The notes: generated from the sequence alone by a model not told the origin. Positions 7,906 through 17,710 are shown, counted from the first letter of the stretch. The stretch is DNA of 40,556 bases from Tenacibaculum sp. (GCA_018456245.1 JAGYHQ010000011.1:1-40556), one strand, 5' to 3'. Made by a program: numbers and translations.

Positions 7906-10900
7906 TTAATTTTTCTCATCAGCGAGATATTGAAATAACTTCATCTGTTTAATATAATCTTCCTGAAGTTTCTTTAAATACTCTTTGTTTGGGTCAAATT
8001 GGTCAACTTGTTTAATTATTTGACGGTATAAGTACATATCGGTATCAAAATCATCAAAAACCATTTCCAGTTCATTAGGGGAAAAAGTGCTATACCATTT
8101 TATTTTTTGTTGATATAAGCCTATTAATTCATTAGCTGTTTTTCGGGCTTTTTCAATTTCACCTAATTTATAATATGTTTCTGGATATCCTAATGATATT
8201 GTATAATGCCCAAAATCTTTAATTGGTAGTTTGTTTAATGAAAAATCTAATACTTCAACAGCTTTAATAGTATCTCCTTTTTTAGCAAAGGCTTCAGATA
8301 AACGCATTAAGTTATTACGCATTGAAAAGGCGTTCTTTTTTGTTTGTTCATCTAAATAAATTTTATCACTGTTTAAGTTTTTCCAATCCCATTTTTGTAC
8401 ATTTTTGTACATTTTTTCAGGGTCTATACGTCCCATTTCAAGGAATGATTTTTTTTCAACACTACCGTCAGCAGCAACAATTTCATTAGGAGTTTTAATT
8501 GGTACTAATTTATACGCTAATCCGTCTAATTGTAAATAATCTTTCATCCAAATATATTCTGAATCAGAACTTGAGCCTCCTGTAAAGTATATAGGGCGTT
8601 TCCAATCAAAATTATTTAAAATATCTAACATTAAAATGCTGTTTTTACCAATGGCTCTATCAATAGTAATATCAATATAATCAACCATTTTATCAGCATC
8701 ATTTGGTTTAACTATTCCGTATTTTAAGGCATTTTCTTTATTAACAGGAATACGTATTTTGTTTGTCGGCAACATTTTGTCAAAGTTTCCATTTCCTTCT
8801 AAATCATAAAATGTGCTTTCGTTGTTGCTTTCAATCCAACTCATAAAATTGTTAAGACTTATAATGCTGTCTTTTAACTGAGGGTATAACTCAGGGAAAT
8901 AATAAGCAGCATCTAAAGTTCCGTATTTATACTGTTCGTGTTTTAATTTTGAAGGAATAGGAGGAGCTTTATATGTAGCTTTCTTCATTTGGTCAATATA
9001 CCAATCGGTTTGGAAGAGGCTTGTGTTTATAACTTTAACATCGGTACGAACACCCTCAACTTCTTGCATATACCATAATGGGAAAGTATCATTATCACCA
9101 ATAGTAAATATTATGGCATTTGGGTCGCAACTTTCTAAATATGCTTCGGCATTTAGGCGTGTTGTATATCTATTACTTCTGTCGTGGTCGTCCCAATTTT
9201 GGAAGCCCATTAAAGCTGGTACAACAATTAGTGAAATTGTAGAAATTCCTAACGCAATAGTCTTTTTATTTCCGTAGGCTTTAAACTTTTCATATAAAGC
9301 AAGAACACCAAAACCAATCCATATAGCAAAAATGTAAAATGAGCCGACTACAGCATAGTCTCTTTCACGAGGTTCAAAAGGTTTAGGATTTGTATAAAAA
9401 ATAATTGCAAAACCTGTGAAAGCAAAGAATAATGCTAATACATACCAATTATTTATGTCTCTTTTTATGTGATAAAGTAATCCTATAATTCCTAAAATTA
9501 AAGGTAAGAAAAAGTATGTATTTCTTCCTTTGTTTTCTTCGCTTGAATCAGGTAATTCTTGTTGAGAGCCTAAACGGATTTCATCAAGAAAATCTATTCC
9601 GCTTAACCAATTTCCGTGGTTGTCTAAATGTCCTTGAATATCGTCTTGACGCCCTACGAAGTTCCACATAAAATAACGCCCGTACATATAACCAAACTGA
9701 AAATCAAACATAAATTGTAAATTTTCTAAAAATGTTGGTCGGCGAGTGCTATTTTGAGGAATACCCACAATGGCTTTATAGGTTTCTGCTCTTGAGGGGT
9801 CAACCATACGAGGAATAAATCCTTTGTGTTTGTCAGAGAAATTTTGAATTACATTTTTATAATTATTTACTATCTCGTACTTACCATTAATTTTTTCATA
9901 TTTAGGTTTATCATCTTTATATGGGTTAGAGGCATCTTGCTCTCTTTCATAAGCAAATGAATAGTATTTATCATAAAAAACATTAGCATCTCCATACTGT
10001 TCACGGTTGTAATATGCTAATAACTCCCTTGCACTAGAAGGGTTATTTTCATTAATTGTTGTATTTGCATTGGCACGAATAGGTAGCATTAGCCAAGATG
10101 AAAACCCAATCATTATAAACAAAACAGACAATATTAATGTGTTTGCAGTAACTTTACCTTTATTATGGGTATATTTTAATCCTAAATAAAATGCTATTAT
10201 TAGTATAATTCCTGCAATAATAGTTCCTGAATTATATGGCATTCCTACGGAATTAATAAAAAATAATTCTGAAATACTGAAAAATTTCAGCGTCATTGGG
10301 AATAAAAACTTAAATACAAATGCTAATACAAGAATTGATATAATAGAGGCAATGGCTGTTGTTTTTAAATTAATGTTTTTGTAAGTTTTAAAGAAATATA
10401 ACATTCCTATTGCTGGAATTACTAATAAAGATAATATATGCACCCCAAAAGATAACCCAATAACGAAACTAATTAATATTAACCACTTGTTTCCTTGTGG
10501 TTTTTTAATTTCTTCAATCCATCTTAAACCTAACCAAAAAAGCAAAGCCATTAAAAATGATGACATTGCGTAAACCTCACCTTCAACAGCACTAAACCAA
10601 AAACTATCAGAAAAAGTGTATGCTAATGAACCTACTAATCCGCTTCCTAAAATTGCTATTTTTCCTCCGTTATCAAAATAATTACCTTTAACAACAATCT
10701 TTTTTGCTAAGTTGGTAATACTCCAAAACATAAATAGTATTGTAAAAGCACTTGCTAATGCCGACATGAAATTCACCAACATAGCCCAATCACTAGTGTC
10801 ATTACTAAACATTGCAAAGAAAGCCCCTAACATTTGAAATAATGGAGCCCCAGGAGGGTGACCAACTTCTAATTTTACTGATGTTGATATATATTCTCCA

Positions 10901-11013
10901 CAATCCCAAGCACTAACGGTTGGCTCAAGAGTTAATGTATATGTAATTAGTGCTATGGCAAATGATACCCAGCCTAAAATTATGTTCCACTTTTTGTAAT
11001 TGAAGTTATTCAT
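7906..11013 (-). CDS. GT117 (DUF2723) membrane glycosyltransferase with C-terminal repeats
   Basis: This 1035-residue protein has a GT-C-type membrane half and a soluble half. Residues 1-330 and about 500-600 hold many hydrophobic segments. The first external loop carries LEPTVSAWDCGEYI with Asp37 and Glu40, the acidic motif typical of GT-C enzymes and of DUF2723. The EPRERDYAVVGSFYIFAIW block and the IFTIGDNDTFPLWYMQEVEGVRTDVKVINTSL-type soluble domain also match the family. The last 150 residues have helical TPR-like repeats. Family members are annotated as glycosyltransferase family 117 and resemble protein O-mannosyltransferases. The acceptor and donor are unknown; a polyprenol-phosphate sugar is plausible. 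It starts 196 bp from the divergent tRNA-Gln. Confidence 0.87.
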   Translation of the reverse strand: MNNFNYKKWNIILGWVSFAIALITYTLTLEPTVSAWDCGEYISTSVKLEVGHPPGAPLFQMLGAFFAMFSNDTSDWAMLVNFMSALASAFTILFMFWSITNLAKKIVVKGNYFDNGGKIAILGSGLVGSLAYTFSDSFWFSAVEGEVYAMSSFLMALLFWLGLRWIEEIKKPQGNKWLILISFVIGLSFGVHILSLLVIPAIGMLYFFKTYKNINLKTTAIASIISILVLAFVFKFLFPMTLKFFSISELFFINSVGMPYNSGTIIAGIILIIAFYLGLKYTHNKGKVTANTLILSVLFIMIGFSSWLMLPIRANANTTINENNPSSARELLAYYNREQYGDANVFYDKYYSFAYEREQDASNPYKDDKPKYEKINGKYEIVNNYKNVIQNFSDKHKGFIPRMVDPSRAETYKAIVGIPQNSTRRPTFLENLQFMFDFQFGYMYGRYFMWNFVGRQDDIQGHLDNHGNWLSGIDFLDEIRLGSQQELPDSSEENKGRNTYFFLPLILGIIGLLYHIKRDINNWYVLALFFAFTGFAIIFYTNPKPFEPRERDYAVVGSFYIFAIWIGFGVLALYEKFKAYGNKKTIALGISTISLIVVPALMGFQNWDDHDRSNRYTTRLNAEAYLESCDPNAIIFTIGDNDTFPLWYMQEVEGVRTDVKVINTSLFQTDWYIDQMKKATYKAPPIPSKLKHEQYKYGTLDAAYYFPELYPQLKDSIISLNNFMSWIESNNESTFYDLEGNGNFDKMLPTNKIRIPVNKENALKYGIVKPNDADKMVDYIDITIDRAIGKNSILMLDILNNFDWKRPIYFTGGSSSDSEYIWMKDYLQLDGLAYKLVPIKTPNEIVAADGSVEKKSFLEMGRIDPEKMYKNVQKWDWKNLNSDKIYLDEQTKKNAFSMRNNLMRLSEAFAKKGDTIKAVEVLDFSLNKLPIKDFGHYTISLGYPETYYKLGEIEKARKTANELIGLYQQKIKWYSTFSPNELEMVFDDFDTDMYLYRQIIKQVDQFDPNKEYLKKLQEDYIKQMKLFQYLADEKN

Positions 11014-11162
11014 AATATAGTTTAAAAATAAATGCGAATGTACTAATTATTTTTACGATGTAATTTATTGTGTTAAAGCAAATTTGAATGAACAAAAATA
11101 TAAGATTGATTAATATAAACACAGATAAAGTTATGTTAAAAGAAAAAAATATAAAAAAAATC

Positions 11163-11192
11163 TTGCAGATTTAATAGATTGTTATAAATTTG
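11163..11192 (+). promoter_or_regulatory. Bacteroidota-type promoter of tRNA-Gln
   Basis: TTG at 11163-11165 and TAAATTTG at 11185-11192 are separated by 19 bp, an exact match to the primary-sigma consensus TTG-N19-TAnnTTTG of Bacteroidota. The tRNA begins 18 bp after the -7 element. This is the best promoter in the window. Confidence 0.8.
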
Positions 11193-11209
11193 CACTCGCA
11201 ATTAATGAG

Positions 11210-11280
11210 TGGCCTATGGTGTAATGGTAACACACCGGTTTTTGGTACCGATATTCAAGGTTCGAGTCCTTGTAGGCCAA
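11210..11280 (+). tRNA. tRNA-Gln (anticodon UUG)
   Basis: The 71-nt sequence folds into a cloverleaf: acceptor TGGCCTA/TAGGCCA starting with the U1-A72 pair typical of tRNA-Gln, D stem GTGT/ACAC, anticodon stem CCGGT/ACCGA with loop TTTTGGT (anticodon TTG), variable loop TATT, and T stem CAAGG/CCTTG with loop TTCGAGT. The outermost anticodon-stem pair is a C-A mismatch. The 3' CCA is not encoded (CAA follows discriminator A), so it must be added after transcription. It is a single tRNA with its own promoter and terminator. Confidence 0.95.
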
Positions 11281-11300
11281 CAATTTTTAAGTGATTTACT

Positions 11301-11330
11301 AAAAGGTTGACTAAAAAGTCAACCTTTTTT
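11301..11330 (+). terminator. Rho-independent terminator of tRNA-Gln
   Basis: A 12-bp stem AAAAGGTTGACT (11301-11312) with AGTCAACCTTTT (11317-11328), a 4-base loop, and a T tract starts about 20 bp after the tRNA. Confidence 0.88.
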
Positions 11331-11418
11331 ATTGCAGTTTTTTCTTCCTGTAAAATTAAAATCTTACTTCTTTTTAATAATTAATACAATAATTAAAGTT
11401 TATAATATGTGATTTTAA

Positions 11419-11426
11419 TATATTTG
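11419..11426 (+). promoter_or_regulatory. Putative -7 element of the SulP gene
   Basis: TATATTTG is an exact TAnnTTTG match, 49 bp before the ATG. The -33 region holds only TTT, at 17 bp, so the promoter may be weak or regulated. Confidence 0.4.
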
Positions 11427-11475
11427 TAAAACTAATCAAACATATACAAAGTTGTATAAATAAAAAATAAACAAA

Positions 11476-13005
11476 ATGAACAAGGTTTTAGAGTTCTTTG
11501 ATTTAAATCAAAAAATTAATTGGAGAGTTGAAATTTTAGCAGGTTTAACGGTGGCTATGACGATGATTCCAGAGTCATTATCTTTCGCTATTTTAGCAGG
11601 TTTTCCACCTTTATCAGGGTTATATGCTGCATTTATAGCTGGTTTGGTGGCAGCGTTATTTGGTGGTAGACCAGGTTTAGTGTCTGGTGGGGCAGGTGCA
11701 ACAGTAGTAACACTTATTGCTTTAATTCAATCACACGGTTTAGAATATGCTTTTGCGGCAGTTGCATTAGCAGGGGTAATTCAAATTATTGTAGGAATAT
11801 TTAAATGGGCTAAGTATATCCGTTTAGTACCTGAATCAGTAATGTACGGGTTCGTTAATGGTTTAGCGGTAATTATTTTTAGTGCTCAATTAGAACAATT
11901 CTATCAAAAAGGAGAAGGAGGAAAAAATCTTTTAGATGCTACGGGGCAACATATGCTACTTGAAGGAATGGAATTTTATATAATGGCAGGGCTTGTTGCA
12001 TTAACAGTTGCTACTACTTTTCTTTTTCCTAAGGTAACAAAAAAATTCCCAGCATCATTATTTGCTATTATTTTGGTGTTTGCTATTGTGTTAATTTTTG
12101 GAATTGATACAAGAACGGTAGGAGATATTTCTCCTGTTAGTGGTTCTTTACCACCATTCCATATCCCTATGGTTCCTCTTACTTGGGAAACATTTGTTAC
12201 TATATTACCTTACGGGGCAGTAGTGGCAGCAGTAGGTTTAACGGAAGGGTTATTAACGTTAAATTTAGTTGATGAAATAACTGAAACAAAAGGTAATGGA
12301 TCAAGAGAGGCTCTTGCACAAGGAGCATCAAATATTTTAAACGGACTTTTTACAGGTATGGGTGGTTGCCCAATGATTGCTCAAACATTAGTAAACTTAG
12401 AAGCAGGTTCAAGAACAAGAATTGCAGGGGTAGTTGGTGCTATAACTATCCTTATTATTATTCTTGTAGCGGCACCAGTTATTGAGCTAATTCCTATGGC
12501 TGCATTAACAGGGGTAATGATGGTAGTAGCATTCTTTACTTTTAAATGGTCTAGTTTTGTGATATTAAATAAAATGCCAGTAACTGATGTAATTGTAATG
12601 TTAATTGTTACAGCTGTAACTATTATATGGCATAACTTAGCTGTGGCTGTATTAATAGGTATTTTAATATCTGCATTAAGTTTTGCTTGGAAAAAGGCGA
12701 ATTCAATACGTTCTAATCAAAAAGAGGTTGATGGAGTTAAAACTTATGAATTACACGGACCATTATTCTTTGGTGCGGTAACAGCATTTGAAGAAATGTT
12801 TAGCATTAAAGAAGACCCTAATTCAATTATTATTGATTTTAAACATAGTGTAATATCAGATATGAGTGCTATAGAAACATTAAATAAAGTTTCTAATAAA
12901 TATAAAGATTTAGGTAAGGAAGTTAAGATTATAAATTTAAATGAAAAATCAATAAAATTGTTAAAACGTGCTGCGAATTTAGTGAAACTAAAATTTGAAG
13001 AGTAA
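11476..13005 (+). CDS. SulP (SLC26) family anion transporter with STAS domain
   Basis: This 509-residue transporter has about 12 membrane segments at residues 20-400 and a C-terminal cytoplasmic STAS domain from about residue 420 (core SIIIDFKHSVISDMSAIETL). The N-terminal VAMTMIPESLSFAILAGFPPLSGLYAAFIAG signature is the hallmark SulP motif; GGRPGLVSGGAGATV and the GLTEGLLTLNLVDE block also match. SulP proteins move sulfate, bicarbonate or related anions across the inner membrane, usually with Na+ or H+. Which anion this one carries cannot be read from sequence. It is a single gene with no sulfur-assimilation or carbonic anhydrase gene nearby. Confidence 0.92.
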   Translation: MNKVLEFFDLNQKINWRVEILAGLTVAMTMIPESLSFAILAGFPPLSGLYAAFIAGLVAALFGGRPGLVSGGAGATVVTLIALIQSHGLEYAFAAVALAGVIQIIVGIFKWAKYIRLVPESVMYGFVNGLAVIIFSAQLEQFYQKGEGGKNLLDATGQHMLLEGMEFYIMAGLVALTVATTFLFPKVTKKFPASLFAIILVFAIVLIFGIDTRTVGDISPVSGSLPPFHIPMVPLTWETFVTILPYGAVVAAVGLTEGLLTLNLVDEITETKGNGSREALAQGASNILNGLFTGMGGCPMIAQTLVNLEAGSRTRIAGVVGAITILIIILVAAPVIELIPMAALTGVMMVVAFFTFKWSSFVILNKMPVTDVIVMLIVTAVTIIWHNLAVAVLIGILISALSFAWKKANSIRSNQKEVDGVKTYELHGPLFFGAVTAFEEMFSIKEDPNSIIIDFKHSVISDMSAIETLNKVSNKYKDLGKEVKIINLNEKSIKLLKRAANLVKLKFEE

Positions 13006-13034
13006 AATATGAATATGACAAATTAATTAATGAT

Positions 13035-13065
13035 TTGTCAGTTTATAAAAAACTTCGTATATTTG
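13035..13065 (+). promoter_or_regulatory. Promoter of the rimP-nusA-infB operon
   Basis: TTG at 13035-13037 and TATATTTG at 13058-13065 are 20 bp apart, close to the Bacteroidota consensus. Transcription would start near 13072 and give a leader of about 50 nt that contains the hairpin at 13091-13110. Confidence 0.7.
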
Positions 13066-13090
13066 CAGAGAAATTAACGAAAAGATAGTG

Positions 13091-13115
13091 GAGGGGACGG
13101 TTGTCCCCTCTTTTT
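13091..13115 (+). promoter_or_regulatory. Leader hairpin with T tract before rimP (possible attenuator)
   Basis: GAGGGGAC (13091-13098) pairs perfectly with GTCCCCTC (13103-13110) around a 4-base loop and is followed by TTTTT. This has the form of a rho-independent terminator, but it sits between the promoter and the rimP start at 13125. It could act as an attenuator. The rimP/nusA/infB operon of E. coli is known to be controlled by early termination and by NusA. No competing antiterminator fold was recognised. Confidence 0.6.
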
Positions 13116-13124
13116 ATACACAAA

Positions 13125-13586
13125 ATGAATCAACAATTAGTTAAGGAATTATTGCAAGAGGCTTTGGATGAAAATCCGTCATTATTTTTAATTGATTTGC
13201 AATTTTTAGCAAATAATAAAATTAAAGTAATTGTTGATGGAGATTCTGGTATTCCTTTAAGTGAATGTGTTCGTATAAGTAGAAATATAGAGCATAATTT
13301 AGATAGAGAAGCAAAAGATTTCGCTTTAGAAGTTACATCGCCAGATATTTCACATCCTTTAAAGGTTAAAAGACAGTATGCTAAAAATGTTAATCGTATT
13401 TTAAAAGTTGAAACTAATGAAGGAAAATTTGAGGGAACTTTAGTTGAAGCAAATGAAGATACAATTAAGTTAAAGTGGAAAGCAAGAGAGCCTAAAGAAA
13501 TAGGAAAAGGAAAGCACACAGTAGAGAAAGAAGCTGTAATACAGTATTCAAATATTAAAGAAGCAAAAGTTAAGATTATATTTTAA
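13125..13586 (+). CDS. rimP: Ribosome maturation factor RimP
   Basis: RimP helps assemble the 30S subunit. The 153-residue protein shows the N-terminal alpha/beta domain (NKIKVIVDGDSGIPLSEC and VRISRNIEHNLD, then ALEVTSPDISHPLK, the family's signature) and a C-terminal SH3-like barrel starting near FEGTLVEANEDTIKLKWK. I start at the ATG at 13125; an upstream TTG would put codons inside the leader hairpin. It is the first gene of the operon, with nusA beginning 4 bp after its stop. The order rimP-nusA-infB is conserved across bacteria. Confidence 0.95.
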   Translation: MNQQLVKELLQEALDENPSLFLIDLQFLANNKIKVIVDGDSGIPLSECVRISRNIEHNLDREAKDFALEVTSPDISHPLKVKRQYAKNVNRILKVETNEGKFEGTLVEANEDTIKLKWKAREPKEIGKGKHTVEKEAVIQYSNIKEAKVKIIF

Positions 13587-13590
13587 ATAA

Positions 13591-14847
13591 ATGGAAAATA
13601 TTGCATTAATAGAATCGTTTTCAGATTTTAAAGACAATAAAAGTATAGACAGGGTAACATTAATGTCTATTTTAGAAGAAGTATTTCGTGCAGCCTTAAA
13701 ACGTAAGTTTGGGTCAGATGAAAATTTTGATATTATTATTAACCCAGACAAAGGAGATTTAGAAATTTGGAGAAACCGAGTGGTTGTTGCCGATGGTATG
13801 TCTGAAGATGATAATGAAGAAATTGAATTATCAGAGGCAAGAAAAATTGAGCCAGATTTTGAGATTGGGGAAGATGTATCAGAAGAAGTAAAACTGGTTG
13901 ATTTAGGAAGACGTGCTATTTTAGCATTACGTCAAAACTTAATTGCTAAAATACATGAACATGACAGTACAAATATCTTTAAACAATTTAAAGATTTAGA
14001 AGGAGATTTATATACTGCAGAGGTTCATCATATTCGTCATAATGCAGTAATTTTATTAGATGATGATGGTAATGAAATAATATTACCAAAAAGTGAACAA
14101 ATTCGTTCAGATTTCTTTAGAAAAGGAGATTCTGTTAGAGGGGTTATAAAATCTGTAGAATTAAGAGGAAATAAACCTGCTATTATTATGTCAAGAACTT
14201 CGCCTGAATTTTTGGTGAAGTTATTTGAACAAGAAATACCAGAGGTGTTTGATGGTTTAATTACTATTGAAGGAGTGGCAAGAATACCGGGAGATAAAGC
14301 AAAAGTTGCTGTTGATAGTTATGATGATAGAATAGACCCTGTTGGTGCTTGTGTTGGTGTTAAAGGTTCTCGTATTCACGGAATAGTACGTGAGTTAGGA
14401 AATGAAAATATTGATGTAATTAATTATACCAAAAACGAGCAACTTTATATTTCAAGAGCATTAAGTCCTGCTAAAGTTACATCTATGGAAATAGAGCTTT
14501 ATGAAGAGGAAAGAGATGGTAAAAAAGGAAGAGTAAAGGTGTTATTAAAACCTGAGGAAGTTTCAAAAGCAATTGGTAGAGCTGGAGTTAATATACGTTT
14601 AGCAAGCCAATTAACAGGTTATGAAATTGATGTTGAACGTGAAGGAATGGAAGATGAAGATGTTGAATTAACAGAATTTTCTGATGTAATAGAAGATTGG
14701 GTAATAGAAGAATTTAAGAAAATAGGTTTAGATACAGCTAAAAGTATTTTAGAAAAAGATGTGTCAATGTTAGTTCAAAGAACTGATTTAGAGGAAGAAA
14801 CAATTATAAATGTTCAGAAAATTTTAAGAGAAGAATTTGAAAATTAA
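13591..14847 (+). CDS. nusA: Transcription termination/antitermination factor NusA
   Basis: NusA binds RNA polymerase and modulates pausing, termination and antitermination. The 418-residue protein has an N-terminal polymerase-binding domain (about 1-130), an S1 domain (about 135-200, with GDLYTAEVHHIRHNAVILL), and two KH domains (CVGVKGSRIHGIVRELGNE; SKAIGRAGVNIRLASQLTGY). It lacks the acidic C-terminal repeats of the E. coli protein, as is usual in Bacteroidota, but keeps a helical tail with a DLEEETIINVQKIL segment. It sits 4 bp after rimP, so the two genes are likely translationally coupled. A 168-bp gap follows before infB. Confidence 0.96.
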   Translation: MENIALIESFSDFKDNKSIDRVTLMSILEEVFRAALKRKFGSDENFDIIINPDKGDLEIWRNRVVVADGMSEDDNEEIELSEARKIEPDFEIGEDVSEEVKLVDLGRRAILALRQNLIAKIHEHDSTNIFKQFKDLEGDLYTAEVHHIRHNAVILLDDDGNEIILPKSEQIRSDFFRKGDSVRGVIKSVELRGNKPAIIMSRTSPEFLVKLFEQEIPEVFDGLITIEGVARIPGDKAKVAVDSYDDRIDPVGACVGVKGSRIHGIVRELGNENIDVINYTKNEQLYISRALSPAKVTSMEIELYEEERDGKKGRVKVLLKPEEVSKAIGRAGVNIRLASQLTGYEIDVEREGMEDEDVELTEFSDVIEDWVIEEFKKIGLDTAKSILEKDVSMLVQRTDLEEETIINVQKILREEFEN

Positions 14848-15015
14848 TTTAATTAATTTTTAGTATTTTTGGAACTTTGAGAATAAATAGTGTTTTTAAT
14901 ACAATTTGTAAATATAAGGAAGTTAGTGCCTTTTAAAAGCTAACAAAAAGAAAAAGAGCATAACTATGCATTTGTATAAAGTGTGTTTTTTGAATAAAAA
15001 GTATAAAAGTAATTT

Positions 15016-17691
15016 ATGGCTGATGCTAAAACAATAAGACTTAATAAGGTCTTAAGAGAATTAAATATTTCTTTGGATAGAGCGGTAGAACATTTGACTA
15101 AAAATGGTCATGATGTTGAAGCGCGTCCTACTACAAAAATATCAAGTAAAGAATATCAAGTATTGGTAGATGCGTTTCAAACTGATAAATCTAAAAAAGT
15201 AGCTTCTATTGAGGTAAGTGAAGAAAAACGAAAGGAAAAAGAGGAAATTCGTAGAAAGCTAGAAGAAGAACAAGAAACTAAGCGAAAAGAAGAAGCTAAG
15301 AAGAAAGAAGAAGAGGAAGCTAAGAAGAAAGAAGTTTTAAAAGCTAAAGCAGAAAAGTTAAAGTTAAAAACTGTAGGTAAGATTGACATTGACGGAGGAG
15401 ATAAAAAAACTTCAGATGTTGAGGAATCTAAACCTAAAGAAGATAAACCCAAAAAGGAATCTAAATCTGCAGAAACTGTTGAGGAAGTTGAAAGTACAAA
15501 AAAAGAAGAGGTAACCGCTGAAAATGCTGAGCATTTAAAAACTCAGTATAAAAAGTTAGATGGTCCTAAAATGACAGGTGAAAAAATTGATTTAAAGCAA
15601 TTTGAAAAACCTAAAAAGAAAACCGCAACTAAAAAAGAGAATGATGCTAAAGGAAAGCGTCGTAGAATTTCAAAACCAAATACAGGAGGAAATCCAAAAC
15701 CACAAGGAGGAAATAGAAGAGGACAAAGTAGAGGTGGTAATAATAGAGGTAGAGGTAGAAGAGTAGAGCCTAAAGAAGAGCCAACAGAAGCAGAAATCCA
15801 AAAACAAGTTAGAGAAACTCTTGAAAAACTTCAAGGAAAATCGTCTGGTAGAGGTAAGGGAGCTAAGTATCGTAGAGATAAAAGAGAGCAACATCGTCAG
15901 CAATTAGAAGCTGAGTTACAAGCTCAAAAAGAAGATGCAAAAGTATTGAAAGTAACCGAATTTGTTACTGTTTCAGAAGTTGCTACAATGATGAATGTAC
16001 CTGTTACAAAAATTATTTCTTCATGTATGATGTTAGGAATGATGGTAACAATGAATCAGCGTTTAGATGCTGAAACCTTACAAATAGTTGCTGAAGAATT
16101 TAATTATTCTGTAGAGTTTGTTGGTGCTGAAGTTGAGGAATCTATAGAAGAAGTTGTAGATAATCCAGAAGATTTAGTTCATAGGGCTCCTATTATTACA
16201 ATAATGGGGCATGTTGACCATGGTAAAACATCATTATTAGATTATATACGTAAAGCTAATGTAATAGCAGGAGAAAGTGGAGGTATAACACAACATATTG
16301 GAGCTTACGGAGTAACATTAGAAAATGGTAAAAAAATAGCATTTTTAGATACACCAGGGCACGAAGCATTTACAGCAATGCGTGCACGTGGAGCTCAAGT
16401 TACTGATTTAGTAATTATTGTAATTGCTGCCGATGATGATGTAATGCCACAAACTAAAGAAGCAATATCTCATGCTCAAGCAGCAGGAGTTCCTATTGTG
16501 TTTGCTATTAATAAGGTAGATAAACCAAATGCAAACCCTGATAATATAAAAACTCAATTATCAACTATGAATTTATTAGTTGAAGATTGGGGAGGAGATA
16601 TTCAATCACAAGAAATTTCAGCAAAAACAGGGCAGGGAGTAGATGAATTATTAGAAAAAGTATTATTAGAAGCTGAAATTTTAGATTTAAAAGCTAACCC
16701 TAATAAGAATGCAGTAGGTACAGTAGTTGAAGCTCAATTAGATAAAGGGCGAGGATACTTATCAACAATTTTAGTACAGGCCGGTACTTTAAGAGTAGGG
16801 GATTATTTATTAGCTGGTAAATACAGTGGTAAGGTAAAAGCTATGTTTGATGAACGTGGGCATAAGGTTAAAGTGGCAGGACCTTCTACTCCTGTAGCTA
16901 TGTTAGGATTAGATGGAGCGCCACAAGCAGGTGATAAATTTAATGTATTTGATGATGAAAGAGAGGCTAAACAAATAGCAACTAAACGTTCGCAATTACA
17001 AAGAGAACAATCAGTAAGAACTCAAAAAACATTAACGTTAGACGAGATTGGTCGTCGTATTGCTTTAGGTGACTTTAAGGAATTAAATATAATATTAAAA
17101 GGAGACGTAGATGGTTCGGTAGAAGCATTGACAGATTCATTCCAAAAATTATCAACAGAAGAGATACACGTAAATATTTTATATAAAGGTGTTGGGGCAA
17201 TTACAGAATCGGATGTATTGTTAGCAACTGCATCAGATGCAATTATTATAGGATTTAATGTTCGTCCTCAAGGAAATGCCCGTGCAGTAGCAGATAGAGA
17301 ACAGGTTGATATTAGAACATACTCTATTATTTATGACGCTATTAATGAACTTAAAGATGCAATGGAAGGAATGTTATCTCCTGAAATGAAAGAAGAAGTT
17401 ATTGGTAATGTTGAACTGAGAGAAGTATATAAAATTTCTAAAGTTGGTAATATTGCAGGTTGTATGGTTATGAGTGGTAAAATAACAAGAGATTCAAAAG
17501 TGCGTGTTATTAGAGAAGGAATTGTTGTTCATGATGGAGTTTTAGAATCTTTAAAACGTTTTAAAGACGATGTTAAAGAAGTAACTAAAGGTTATGATTG
17601 TGGATTACAAATAAAAGGATACAATGATATAAAAGAAGGAGATGTATTAGAAGTTTATACTGAAATAGCTGTTAAGAAAAAGTTGAGATAA
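15016..17691 (+). CDS. infB: Translation initiation factor IF-2
   Basis: IF-2 is the GTPase that places initiator fMet-tRNA on the 30S subunit and promotes subunit joining. The 891-residue protein begins with an IF2 N-terminal helical domain, then a long Lys/Glu-rich and later Arg/Gly-rich linker (about 60-290). The GTPase domain begins near residue 390 with G1 GHVDHGKT, G3 DTPGHE and G4 NKVD, followed by domains II, III and the C-terminal fMet-tRNA-binding domain. The linker is low-complexity but in frame and normal for the family. It is the last gene of the operon, closed by the palindromic terminator at 17711-17750. Confidence 0.97.
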   Translation: MADAKTIRLNKVLRELNISLDRAVEHLTKNGHDVEARPTTKISSKEYQVLVDAFQTDKSKKVASIEVSEEKRKEKEEIRRKLEEEQETKRKEEAKKKEEEEAKKKEVLKAKAEKLKLKTVGKIDIDGGDKKTSDVEESKPKEDKPKKESKSAETVEEVESTKKEEVTAENAEHLKTQYKKLDGPKMTGEKIDLKQFEKPKKKTATKKENDAKGKRRRISKPNTGGNPKPQGGNRRGQSRGGNNRGRGRRVEPKEEPTEAEIQKQVRETLEKLQGKSSGRGKGAKYRRDKREQHRQQLEAELQAQKEDAKVLKVTEFVTVSEVATMMNVPVTKIISSCMMLGMMVTMNQRLDAETLQIVAEEFNYSVEFVGAEVEESIEEVVDNPEDLVHRAPIITIMGHVDHGKTSLLDYIRKANVIAGESGGITQHIGAYGVTLENGKKIAFLDTPGHEAFTAMRARGAQVTDLVIIVIAADDDVMPQTKEAISHAQAAGVPIVFAINKVDKPNANPDNIKTQLSTMNLLVEDWGGDIQSQEISAKTGQGVDELLEKVLLEAEILDLKANPNKNAVGTVVEAQLDKGRGYLSTILVQAGTLRVGDYLLAGKYSGKVKAMFDERGHKVKVAGPSTPVAMLGLDGAPQAGDKFNVFDDEREAKQIATKRSQLQREQSVRTQKTLTLDEIGRRIALGDFKELNIILKGDVDGSVEALTDSFQKLSTEEIHVNILYKGVGAITESDVLLATASDAIIIGFNVRPQGNARAVADREQVDIRTYSIIYDAINELKDAMEGMLSPEMKEEVIGNVELREVYKISKVGNIAGCMVMSGKITRDSKVRVIREGIVVHDGVLESLKRFKDDVKEVTKGYDCGLQIKGYNDIKEGDVLEVYTEIAVKKKLR

Positions 17692-17710
17692 TATAAAGTT
17701 TTGATATAAA

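Noticed and set aside
14966..15037. A 23-codon open frame between nusA and infB that overlaps the infB start
   Set aside because: It has no recognisable protein features, overlaps infB out of frame, and could arise by chance in AT-rich DNA.
15200..15350. AAG/GAA-rich repetitive sequence in infB
   Set aside because: It encodes the charged, low-complexity linker normal for IF-2 and is not a tandem repeat of fixed unit.
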